NCBI RefSeq assembly: GCF_033807715.1
Contig: NC_084599.1
Coordinates: 25,718,125-25,782,124 of the forward strand
DNA length: 64,000 nt
DNA from: Cololabis saira
Taxonomy: Eukaryota; Chordata; Actinopteri; Beloniformes; Belonidae
Reading direction: 5' to 3'
Both the position numbers and the translations under genes were made by a program. The notes under the pieces were generated by a model that worked only from the letters and a program-made list of their open reading frames with translations, ran no database searches and was not told where the DNA came from. How positions within the stretch are numbered: position 1 is the stretch's first letter; each line of letters opens with the position of its first letter. Shown here one piece after another: positions 18,462 to 30,010 of this stretch.

Positions 18462-18718
18462 AACAGCTTGTGCTTTTTATTATTTTACTTCTTTTCTTAT
18501 CATTTTATTTCATTTATTCGTTATTTAAGCGTACTCTTAAATTAGAAACCTGTGCTTTTATTATTTTACCTTCTTTTCTCATAATTTTATTTCATTTTAT
18601 TTGCTATTTACTGTCTAATTATGTCTTGCCGCTTTTAATGTCGATAAAAAGCACTTTGAATCACCTTGTGTTGAATTGTGCTATATAAATAAATTTGCCT
18701 TGCCTTGCCTTGCCTTGA
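18462..18718 (+). mobile_element. L2-type LINE 3' UTR and tail (3' part)
   Basis: This is the continuation of the LINE interrupted by the foldback element. It holds an imperfect internal duplication of about 75 bp. It ends in the usual tail AAAAGCACTTTG, TTGTGCTATATAAATAAA and then four to five GCCTT units. Confidence 0.8.
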
Positions 18719-18737
18719 ATTAATATGTTGTCTTTGT

Positions 18738-19382
<645 letters not shown>

Positions 19383-19441
19383 AATATGTTGTCTTTGTCG
19401 ATTTTTAAGTCTGAGATGAATGAAGAATGGGGCGTGACAAA

Positions 19442-19453
19442 ACCGGAAGTGAC
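19442..19453 (+). promoter_or_regulatory. ETS/CRE-like motif, copy B
   Basis: CCGGAAGTGACG, preceded by GGGGCGTGAC, lies about 200 bp upstream of the likely start region of tsc22d2. It is the copy of the duplicated module next to the promoter. ETS and CREB/ATF factors are the expected binders by motif. Confidence 0.5.
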
Positions 19454-19599
19454 GACGGCAGCATTTTTAACTTTTGATTACATAAACGTACTTTAGTTAT
19501 TGCTTTTTTTAAATTGAAGTTCAAACTCTTTAAAATACCGTATAAAAGAAACACATAGCGTGTAATTTCTTTTAAATATATATATTTTTAAACTAGTTC

Positions 19600-19783
19600 G
19601 ACCCCCTGTCCCATGATGCATTGCGCTCTTGCCATCTTGTGGCGTTAGCTGCGTTAGCCGCTCCTAGAGCTAGGGACGGTTCTGTCAGTTAGCTGCCAGC
19701 AGCGGCGGCCAAAAGTGAGCAGTTCACACGACGAGGGAGGAGAACTTCACCGGCTTCAAGGCGTTTTCTCTTCCTCCCGCTGG
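19600..19783 (+). promoter_or_regulatory. tsc22d2: tsc22d2 core promoter and start region
   Basis: Sequence turns abruptly from AT-rich repeat to CpG-containing, GC-rich DNA at about 19600. It includes GCCATCTTG at 19631-19639 (a YY1 site on the minus strand) and GCAGCGGCGGCC further on. No TATA box is evident, so a dispersed CpG-type start is likely. The exact start cannot be read from sequence. Confidence 0.55.
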
Positions 19784-19885
19784 ATGATACGGTGTTTTTG
19801 TTTAAAAAGAGCTGCCTGGTCTGTTTACATCACGATGTTGGCCATGCGTGTACAGAGACGGGAGAAACTAGCCCACAGCAGCTAA
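19784..19885 (+). other. Upstream ORF 1 in tsc22d2 5' UTR (33 codons)
   Basis: An ATG at 19784 opens a frame of 33 codons closing at TAA 19883-19885, with two further in-frame ATGs. It lies upstream of and separate from the main ATG at 20198. If transcribed it could lower translation of the long isoform. Confidence 0.45.
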
Positions 19886-20079
19886 CTTGGCTCACTGGGG
19901 AGAAATACATCCCAGAGTTTGGGGAGAAGGGCCCGCCTCACTACAGTACCGGTGGCAGCGACTTTGACAGCTTTTCCTGGCCGGGACAGAACGGTTTTTG
20001 CTGGATTTAGACTGGAGCAGGGCTGGGAGTCTCTGTTCTTAAGCTTTTATTTCTGGGACTGGACTGAAAGAGGAACGGT

Positions 20080-20130
20080 ATGGAAATGTACTGTGACGGT
20101 ACGTGTCTCTGTCTCATCCTTCAACTGTGA
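20080..20130 (+). other. Upstream ORF 2 in tsc22d2 5' UTR (16 codons)
   Basis: An ATG at 20080 starts 16 codons ending at TGA 20128-20130, 67 nt before the main ATG. GGTATGG is a moderate initiation context. Confidence 0.45.
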
Positions 20131-20197
20131 ATTGCTTCGCAAAAACTTTCAGAGCGTTTGGTTTTGAGCAGAGGGACTTCACCCTGAAACAGGCAAC

Positions 20198-21753
20198 ATG
20201 TCGGAAATGCCTGCTGGGAAGAAGAAAAGTCGTTTCCAGATCACGAGTGTAACGCAGGCTCAGGTGGCGGTGGCCAACATCCCCGACGACACCGAGAGCC
20301 AGGACGACCCCGACGAGTCTCGGACGGAGGATGTGTCATCGGAGATATTTGACGTTTCTCGGGTGGAGCTGGGCGTGTGTGACAGGAGCTCGTCGGAGGA
20401 GACGCTAGAGTCCCAGGAGCCCGCCACGGGTCCCGTCAACGGGGGACTGCCCTATAAAAGTTCAGCTGCTGGTCGTGTGACCCCTCATACTGCAGGGGCC
20501 GGTGTGCCTGTGCCTGTAGCTGCAGCTCAGCCCTTTGTTTCCAGCTCCAACACCGCTGTCTCCACCGCCGCGGCTCCCACGGCCCCCAGCACTAGTTGTA
20601 GTTCTCGTTTCAGGGTCATTAAACTTGACCACGGTACTGGAGAGCCCTTCAGAAGGGGCCGGTGGACATGTACTGAGTTTTATGAGAGAGATTCAGATTC
20701 AAATATCAATCGGACTGTGGACACCATAAAGCCAGCTGCGACTATTGATCACAGTATAGACAGAGACAGTGGGTTAGGGGCCACTAATAATTCTGTTATC
20801 ACTAGCAGTACCTTTTCTGCACAGGCTTTGGAGAACACCGTAGAGAGTGGCTTTTCTGTCTCTGTGGGGCACCCCGCCCACTCTAACCCTCCAGATTCTC
20901 TGCAGCAAGGCTACAGCTTGCCCCCTCAGATAGGGAGTGGAGGAAGTGCCTTCCAGTCCACAGGTTATACAACTACAGCATCACAGCAACCAAAACAGGC
21001 CCAGGTCAATAAGCAGCCCGTTACTCCCCAAGCTTTCCTGTCTAATAGTCTAAATGGTGTGCACCAAGCTGTCTTGCAGCAGAAGTCATCCATTATACCT
21101 CCTGCCACACAGGCCCAGCAGTTTGCCTATGCTGCTCATCCTACTGCCTCTTCTAGCCATCCAGACTATCATCAGCAACACTTTGGCTCAAGCACTCAGA
21201 CCATGACATCCTCCTCTGCAGGGGGTTCAGGCGGCCATGTATCCTCGCCTCAAATTGTCCCTGCTGGCCAAGGAACACAGGGACAGGGTGGTGAAGCAGG
21301 CTCAGCCCAGGGTCTCACAGTACAAGGGGGAAATCCACAGGCCATGGTCCCCAGCCTTCCAGGAAATGCACACCAGCACCCTGTCAGCCAGGCCCAGCCT
21401 TCGGGAGGATTAGTTGTCTCCCCGGGATCATCCATCATCACCACCGCCACCACCATCCTTTCCCAGATCGGTGGCCAGAGTGTGCCTGCCACAGTGCCCA
21501 GTGCAAACAGCATCCCTTCAAGTGGGGCAAGTCCGGTGCCTGGCACAGGGGGACAAATCCTGCTCCACAGAGGAGCCATCACAGGTCTTCAGGCAGAAGA
21601 TTTCAGGCAGAAAACCGATTCCCCATCACAGCATAATGCTGGCCCTGGGAAAGATGGTGTAAAGCCTTCCATAAGCGAGGGCTTTGGTTTGGCCACTCCT
21701 GTCGTCAACAACCTGTTCAACATCCAAATTACCATGGATGTAGATGAAGACAG
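20198..21753 (+). CDS. tsc22d2: TSC22 domain family protein 2, long isoform, exon 1
   Basis: This exon encodes residues 1-518 of the long isoform and two bases of codon 519. The start ATG (GCAACATGT) gives [18 protein letters not shown], matching the conserved N-terminus of TSC22D2. Conserved blocks are RFQI at 12-15; the acidic [20 protein letters not shown] (36-55); SSSEETLES (64-72); and [12 protein letters not shown] followed by [14 protein letters not shown] (about 135-165). The remainder is a low-complexity Gln/Ser/Pro/Gly-rich, probably disordered region. RFQI and RFRV fit the RFx[V/I] motif bound by the CCT domains of SPAK/OSR1-type kinases; long TSC22 proteins are reported to work with NRBP1 and WNK signalling. 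The exon ends with ACCATGGATGTAGATGAAGACAG, then the donor GTAAGAG. Reading through gives AGG TAA, so the unspliced frame stops at once. The C-terminal [10 protein letters not shown] is typical of the family just before the TSC box exons. Confidence 0.96.
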
Positions 21754-24700
21754 GTAAGAGGTTATCATCTAAATCTATCTTCTTTTCCTTTTGTTACAGT
21801 CATATTGCCACTACTGCTTTTTATTTCTAATTATGTGCAATCAGTAAAGCAAATGGCAAAGTGGTTATTTCATCCTGGCTCTATTATGGTGGGACAAAAA
21901 AAATCATGTGTAGTTATGATAGACTGACAGAGGTAGGAAGAATGCAGCTGGAAGTCTGCCCTCATACTAAACATTCTTGTTTCATTCTGCAGCGGTGTGG
22001 TCATTACTCAACACTGTGGAGAACGCCTCTCCCTTCAGCAGTGCCCACACAAAGCATGTTCAGACTAAAACTATTTGGTTTCTCTCAGAGGACATTAAAG
22101 CCCATGTCCTTGCTTTTGTTTTAAACATAAAATTATTTTTAAAATTTTTATTCGAGTATGGAAGTGGAAGTAGACAGGAGGAAATGTCTGCTTTGGTCAT
22201 TTGAATTAATAATTATTCACTTTGGCAGCCCAGAGAACACTACATAATATCTATGTTAGAGACAGCCACAGTTATCTACATCAACCATCCGTTCAGTCGT
22301 AGATTGTGTTTGCAGTCCAAGGTGTTCATATTTGGATAGGTTAAAACTCAGACAGTAGCTATTTTTTTTGTTGTTGCTGAGAAGGGAATAACTCTCCAAA
22401 CATGAGGCTGTTTTCTATTTTCTGCTCCATTTAGGATAGACAGTTGGCATACTTGCACTGGGCAGTTTTCCCAGTCTCCTGACTTTAAACCTTATAAATA
22501 CCAGACTTGCCTATAGTCCTCTCCTAATGTACACAGTCTATTTTAGTCTGTCAAATGCCCACACAGAGCTCGAGCTGAAATGTTGCCACACTCGGGCAGC
22601 CAGCGATGGTGCTGGAGAGGTGATGTTTGGCCAAGAATAACCTAGTTGAGAGCTGGCGTCCGCACACGTGCAAAGTCTGTCTTGTATTTATGTGGGCCTC
22701 AGTGTTTATCAGTGTGCTCTACTCTGTGCTTGTTATGAATGATGCGGGTAGAGTCTGTTTACGTATTTTAGGAGGCTGAGTCCAGATTTTAATGGTCGCC
22801 AGGCCAGATACTTATGAACCTAATTATTGTTTACAAAGAGCATTTATCACAGCAGTATCAGTTTGGAGCATGGGTTGTTAATGAGTCGCGCGCAGAAATG
22901 ACATGTAATGACCCTAATTTTGTGACAGGAACAACTAGTGCCCATTTCTTTGTCATTTTTCTATGGAAGTGTTTTGCGTGTGTCTTTGCGGTTATACAGA
23001 TTTAGTGGTTGTATTTGAGAACTAAAACTTTTCTGGCAATAAGACAGGAACTGTAAGGGTGATACAGAAGAAATACAGACTGAGCACATGCATACTTAAA
23101 ACACACACACAACTGTAGACTGAGTCAGCAGGATGCTGACTGCCTTCTACCCTGGAGAGCTGTCCCATATGCACCTCAAGTCAAAAGCATGCAGAACTGA
23201 TAAAGCCCCATACTTTTTAAATGAGCTAAAGGACTATTGCTATTGTGTTGTCTTTTACTTTTCCACTTAGATCTTGGGTAGAGGGTACATTCTGTAAACT
23301 TAAAATTGATTTATGCTTCTGCATTCCAACATAGTTTTATATAAATCACAACTATGCCATAGTTGGCATTTATTATTATGCATTGTTGTCTGCGTTACTT
23401 TGTGGTGTGGGTTTTGTAGGGAAATAAAACACTGGAAATGCTCAACCATTTTGGCCAGTACGTGACCAATTTCTCCCTCGTAACGCTAATTAGCCCAAGT
23501 TTGAGGGGGTCTGGATGCAAACTTCCCCACTGTGGGGTCTGTTACAGTACACACTCTACACTCCTGACATCTTGACTGTTAGACCTATGAAATATATGCA
23601 AAATAAAAAGTAAAAACATTTCAGACCCAAAAAATAATATACAAAATCAAAGCACATAGGCTCATCTGTATTACTCAACATTACATAATAAGTTATAATG
23701 GACTGGTAAATTACTGCTGCTGAATGAGCGCAGTTAAAAGGAAAAGCGTTTGGCTCTGATAGGGAGAAAGTAGGAGTATTGGGTTTTTGAAAATGTGGCT
23801 TCAGGAGCATATTTCGGCTCTTCTCTACAGACAAGACTTTAAAAAGGCCACCAGAATTTGGGCATGAGTTATTGTGCTTGTTAACAGCAGATGGTGTCAC
23901 CCTGGATACTTTGCTGTGGTGGAACATCTCGCATTCCAGATGTTGAACTGTTGGCTGTAAGTTTCCATCCATGCTGTCTAAGGAGAAAGTTAATTTAAGC
24001 CGTTTCTCAATATTCACACTCGTTTCTACTTGTTTTCTTGGGTACTTGTGAAATGTCATCCGTCATAGCAGGACTACTGTTCCAATTCAGAGTCTGGATC
24101 TAGCCTGTTTTATTGAGGACGCATCCAGACTTCTGTAGGCATCTGATGCCCAACTATGCCAGAATATATGCAAGTAGAAGTAATAGAGAAGAAGAAAGGG
24201 GGACAAAATGAAAATTGTTGAGTGTAGCTTTAAGATATTTCATGCAAGAATATAGCTTTTGTAATTTCAAACTTGTTGGTTAATGATTTAGAGCCAATTA
24301 AAACACTTTCTTCAAGTAATGCAGCTGAATACAAAAGCTTAAAACCTGTTTAAAGCAAGCCGGGTAAAGTAATGGTTATAAACACTTTGGCCAGACGAGA
24401 GCAAGGTCTGTTCTCAGTTGTATTACATTGTATTATGTTTTCCTATATCTTAAAATGGCTGGATTTCAAAGTGTGTTGTCTCTTTGTCAATTGGCTGCTG
24501 TAGTCTAAACTAAAAAGGTTCAGTTGTTCAGGACATCAACTGGGTTTTAGTAGCATATTTACCATAACTGATAGGGCACTCAAATACTGCACATCAGGTT
24601 AGTGCATTGTCATTAAAATTATGGTCTTAATCAATGTATGATATCGATAAAATGCTGATTGAACTGTTTGTGGAGAAATAAACCTAAACTATTTTCATAA

Positions 24701-25885
24701 ACAAACATTTGAGGTTTTTGTTTTGTTTTCTTTTTCAGATAAAAGCTCAAAAGTTAGTGTCTGAATTTGTCCTGGCAGAAAGTGCTTGTTTTAGGACATT
24801 GGCTAGACTTTTAAAACATTCCATCTTTCATGTATATGTACTGATATTACACATTTCATGCATTTTTTTTTCTTCTAATGACTAAATTCACATGTCCTTG
24901 TATGGTAGTACACCTCAAAACTACTTTTGGAGTAGAAGGTGGTAGGAGTAGAAGTTGGCAGTCGGAAGTGTAATTTTAGCTATAGTGAGCTGTAATTAAA
25001 ATGCCTCGTAAAACCATAAATTTCTAGTAAATGTATTGGAGGATATTTAAAAATAATATTACAAAGAACACATGCCAACATGACAGGACATATTTTTTTT
25101 AAACTTTCTCCCCTTGGCAAACATGCATTGTTTTGAGTATGAGCTCAGCTTCACTGAAGAATCTGTTCCAAGTTTCATTGTTCTGTTATGAATTAGTGCA
25201 CATCGCAAAAGTGGAACAATGCTTTGTAGGGGTGGAGTTGTAAGATGGCCATGATTTCCCCTCAGCTTGGAATGGTTATCAGCCTGGAATGGTTAGCCTC
25301 TGTGCTTAGCACACCCCATCTTTGCCAAGTAATGTGATGAAGCTGCCCCTGGGACAAATTGATTTCCTTCAGTGGGAGCATTTGGCCTTCACATTAATTT
25401 ATTTTCCCTTGACAAACCTCCCACAGCCTCAGTGTCTCAATGAGTAATGGTTATTATTTATCAATAATTGGATTTTCTTGAGCATACTGATAGTGGCGGC
25501 TGAGCAATCCAAAAGGATACAAAGCATTTTAAAAGTAACTCTGTTGACATATTTGTGTTTAATCAAATGCTGATTAGGAGAGTGGAACGTTACCATAAAA
25601 CAGATAATACTCTTGAAAGTACAAATGTAAACACATAATTTATTACAACTTGTGCTGAAAAGATTCATGATATAGTAATGACAAAGAAAAAAATGAGGAA
25701 CCTATTTCCATGTTGAATCACCCTGATCTTTTAATCAAGGTAATGCGTAGAAAAACAAAGCTTTTCTTTGGTTTATTTGTAAATGTATATTTTGCGATGT
25801 GCCCTCCATTTATTACCTCAAACTCGAGCTTTGATTAATTAGATCTAGACATTGTAAATACTCTCTGCTTTCAGGTATTTTTGCT

Positions 25886-26371
25886 CAGTGCTTGAAAACA
25901 GCTGTCATTAAGCCACTTTTCAAAAGGAACAGTCTAGACTGCTCACTTATCGGCAGCTACAGGCCCGTATCAAACCTACTCTCTCTTAGTAAAGAAAAAG
26001 TAGAAAAAGCTGTTTTTCAACAGCTATATAACATCCTGACTCTAAATTACTGTTTTGAAGTTTTCCAGCCAGGTTTCCAGCCGGATCACAGCACTGAGAC
26101 AGTTCTAGTAAACGTCCTTAATGACATCCGCTCCAATACGAATAGTGGCAACATTTTAGTTTTGGTCTTACTAGATCACAGTGCTGCATTCGACACGGTC
26201 GTCCATGACATCTTGATACACCGATTGAATAATTGGGTGGGACTTTCTGCCACAGCACTTGCCTTGTTGGAGTCCTATCTACAACACAAGGACTATTTTA
26301 TGTCTTTAGGAAACTACAAATCAGAGCTAACAAAAATTACATGTGGAGTTCCTCAAGTATCAATACTGGCG
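25886..26371 (+). pseudogene. LINE reverse transcriptase fragment
   Basis: The frame reads KTAVIKPLF, then YRPVSNLLSL, QPGFQPDHSTETVL, the motif-A-like VLLDHSAAFDTVVHDIL and the motif-B-like GVPQVS. These are reverse transcriptase blocks of L2/Rex1-type non-LTR elements. The usual GVPQGS has become GVPQVS, and the catalytic YxDD block and everything after it is missing. It also lacks the N-terminal endonuclease. It is a dead fragment inside the tsc22d2 intron. Confidence 0.88.
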
Positions 26372-26925
26372 ACAAAATCAATTCCATTGCTTTATTTTCT
26401 ATTGGACTGTACTTGACGTGACGTGGCACGCCGTTTTGAGCGGATTATTTGTCGGACGCCCTGCTTTATTTTCTTCCTGTCGCTCGCGTTGAAAGCCGGT
26501 TGAAAGCGCTGTAGGAAACGGTCATGGATGAGGAACGGCTGATCCAGTTAGTTGAAATGAGAAGTTATCTCTATGATACCTCCTCATTTCACTAGAAAAA
26601 CCTCAATAAAGTGGCAGCTGGCTGGAGGGAGATGGACAGAGAGTGTCCGATGTCACGCAGTGCGAAGCGATAGTCGGACGGTCGCATGCTGTTACACGCT
26701 TTTATAGTTGTGGCCGTGGTTTGCATTTTGGTTACGTAAAGAAAATGCGCAGTATCTGAATGACTCGTAGAAGCCACATCACACTGGATGGCTCATCCAG
26801 CTGTACAGACACTGCAGAATTTGGTTGCTTTCCTCCTCCTCTGAGTTGGCAGGCTGAGGGGAGACCACTTTATATATGTTAGAGCAAGAAAAAAACATGT
26901 TTTTCATGATCGGTCCCCTTTAACT
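26372..26925 (+). mobile_element. PIF/Harbinger-like remnant with MADF-like start
   Basis: An ATG at 26524 opens MDEERLIQLVEMRSYLYD, then a stop at 26593 in place of one codon, then KNLNKVAAGWREMDREC and a stop at 26671. The spacing of LI-LVE, LYD, N-K-W-E resembles a MADF domain, as found in the second (DNA-binding) protein of PIF/Harbinger transposons. The right edge carries CATGTTTTTCATGAT and GGTCCCCTTTAA, a plausible TIR. No matching left end was found, so the element is truncated or merged with the LINE fragment. Confidence 0.5.
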
Positions 26926-29900
26926 AATCTTTGAGCTCTTGTATCTTAGTCTGCTGTCTGCCTGTCACTTTTGGTTATTTTACTTGCGGCTCTTTCATTG
27001 ACTCACTTTTTTCCTGTGGCATTTTTCTTTGACTAAAATGCAAATCCACCACACTGACAAGGAAGAGCAACTAATCAGTCTGAGTTTAGCTTGTCCGGTG
27101 CTGTTGCAGCATGTGAAATTCATGCTTAGTTGATAATAAGGTAGATAGCAAGTGCCCGTGTGTGCACCTCTAAACTTATTTTTTATTTCATCAATTGCAC
27201 TGCTTATTTATAACAACAATCTTTTCTTCTGAATATTTACGTATTAAAAAAAAATCACTAAACTGATTAGTAAACTGTTCAAATCCACATTTCCAAAAAA
27301 TACATATTGTCAAAGTAGCCAAAATATCAAAATTCTCAACTAAGTTATGTCCACTGGTGACCAAACAAGCTGTCGATATAGCGTTGAGATTGATTTTCTA
27401 TTACCGTAAGTAATCAGTTCAGATACTGGTAATTATAAATCAAGTTTTGCGGATTTTGACTTCATGGAAAAAAATCTGTCCTTTTATTATCCAAAATGGC
27501 AAAACTTATGAAACTGATCACTGTATCCCCATTTATACACTAGATGAATATTGTATGTTGTGATTTAGGGGTAATAAAACTCGGGAAAGTGTGTAAAAGT
27601 TATTGCTTCCAGGCTTTATGGATGTTTGGACCAAAGGTCATGCGAAAGGTTCTCGCTGTCCATCAGAAAATCGTGAAAGTCCTGTCCGTATTTATTACCT
27701 GTCATTTTATTTCACATTTTATATACAAAAATTATTTAATAGTATTTAATTTTTTAGAAAAGAACAGGTTTTCCTCTTTTACGTTCATTAATCTAAAATG
27801 TAGATGTATGAAGAGAGGGACTGTAAACTGAGGTGATCTCAGCTTGCCTGCTGTAGAGCAGCTTGAAGTCAAGCCTTCTGATCTTCCTAAAGTTGATGTT
27901 GGCTTGTACATTAAAAAACACTGAGGGAGGCTGCAGCATAGGCAACTGTTATCTGGTTTTCCATCTTTGCCTCGGACATGTGGCTTAGATGTGTTTCTGA
28001 AGCTTGACCCCACACTGCTGCAGTACTGGAGATTGGAATAACCAGCACCACCTCAGCCAGTGCTTTAAACTCAGGGAATGATCATAACAAGACTCAAATG
28101 TGGTATTATAAAATCACAATTTTGCAAGCACTCATCTCCCCGGGAGAAAGTCCTTCAACATGTGGTCCCTTGAGACCAAGGACAACAAGAGCGCCCCCTC
28201 AAGCCCATAGCTCTTTAACATGATGCCAGGATCGAGGTAACAGGGTGCATGTAGGGTGGTCAGGTCAGGAATGATGCCCACATGAGCGTAAGTAATGGCA
28301 AGTTAATAGAACATGTGTTCCCTTTCTGGACAGGAGGTCTACTGCAGGTGTTCTACTGCATGCGTTGGTGGTGTTGTAAATAACAACATACGGGTGCAAC
28401 ACCCAACATATTTTGATCTTCATAATGAGGAATTGTGTGGATAAGATGACCCCGGGTTTGAACTAAACACCATGTACTCAGAAGTATGTTGACTTCAAGC
28501 AGATAAAAAGACTGCCGCTCTTATCAGTAAGTCAATTAACTTGGGGCAACAAAGGAAGTTAAACAAGCTGCCAAATGTGAAGATCTCCTTCAGGCTTGTC
28601 AGATAGATGGCATGTGATGGTACATAAATAAAATTGAATCTGGGCAAAAGCTTTATGAGTTGTTGAGTTATTCATCTTCATGTGCCTCTGTAGCAGCTGT
28701 GACTTAGGAAGTATCTTGATCGGGAGGGTTCCCTGGGTCTTTGCTGACAATGTTGAGTTTCGACATGTTGTTTTACCAGCACATGAGTTGTGGCTGTCTT
28801 GAAGATTTGTAGGATCAATTCATTTATATTTTGCTCGAGGTTATTCAGCTTTTTCAAAGCATCTCTGTGCAGTGCAGGGAGATGATGCGTCATCATAATT
28901 CATACTATAAGCAGAGGTTTAGTTACAAGATTCCCACAGTGTGACATTTGCTTTTGCCATCGCACTATGCCATCATTTGGAGCAGATACAGAGCCTTTTT
29001 GTTCACGTTTTGGGGTCGGGTTGTAGTGAACTTTCTTGTCCTCTTGATGTCAATATTTTTCGGTCCTGACTGATAAAGGTTTTCTTGGTCTATCTGTATG
29101 TTTAATGACTAACTTTTTTTTGTGCGAATTCTTTCACTTTTGTAGTCTTTAAGCAGTCTCTACATATATAGTACTATCTTTTTTTGTTGTTGTAATTCTT
29201 ATGCGTAAAGTAGAGTAGTGATTATGACCCAGAGAGGCTGCTGATGGCAGAAGCCCATCACACTCAGCCATTTTCAAGTTTCCTTTAACTTCAAAACTTT
29301 ATTTCATAAAACCGGTGTTTGATGTCATGTGCTTTTCTCTTATTTTTCTTTCCTTTTTTAACACATTTGAGTGCCAAATTTACCTGGGCTGTGGTGTAGA
29401 CCATGTAACACAATGTCTGTTATGAGAGCTTTGACTCCTGTCATGTCAGAAATCAGTGTTGCCTTCAATGATTTTGTTGTACTTAATGACCGCTTTAAGT
29501 TGAAAGTTTTTGCTCAAATCACTAAGGCAATTTTTCAGACAAATTCGTTACTTCTTAAATACATACCGGTAAGCTTATTTTCTTCCAATAAATATGAATT
29601 ATGATAATGTCTAAAAATGTTTGTCTTTTAAAAAAGGTTTGAACGAAGTGCGTTGTTGCAGAGTGCACATTTGTATCTGGTGCTTTTCATGATGCAAACT
29701 AAATTCCTGCTGCCTCATCGTGTCTTGTAAATGACCAAAAACAGGGGTCATATTTTGACACTGCATTGGTGCGCCTTGTTCTAAAATATATCTGCACTGG
29801 TAGACAGAAAGAGGGCGAAAATTGTGACTAAATGGTTATAGTGTGGAACCAGGTCCACACCAGCGCCGTCTGTTGGCCTGGTCCACTGAGCCTGCCCCTC

Positions 29901-29952
29901 TGTCTTCCTCCCTCAACTGTGCCTGTTCTCTTTTTTCTTTCTTTCTTGTAAC

Positions 29953-30010
29953 GTAGTCGTGATCATAGTCTTCTCCCTACAGTTTCGTGACCATAGTCTT
30001 CTCCCTACAG
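29953..30010. repeat. Direct duplication of about 28 bp
   Basis: GTGATCATAGTCTTCTCCC TACAGTTTC is followed directly by the same sequence with one T to C change. Each copy holds a CTCCCTACAG that resembles a splice acceptor, but no open exon follows. Confidence 0.7.

Noticed and set aside
21250..21582. 110-codon antisense frame inside tsc22d2 exon 1
   Set aside because: It is a shadow of the Gln/Ser/Pro-rich sense coding sequence, with no domain of its own.
23556..24059. 167-codon minus-strand frame in the intron
   Set aside because: No domain, no splice or promoter context, and a low-complexity Tyr/Phe end. I favour chance.
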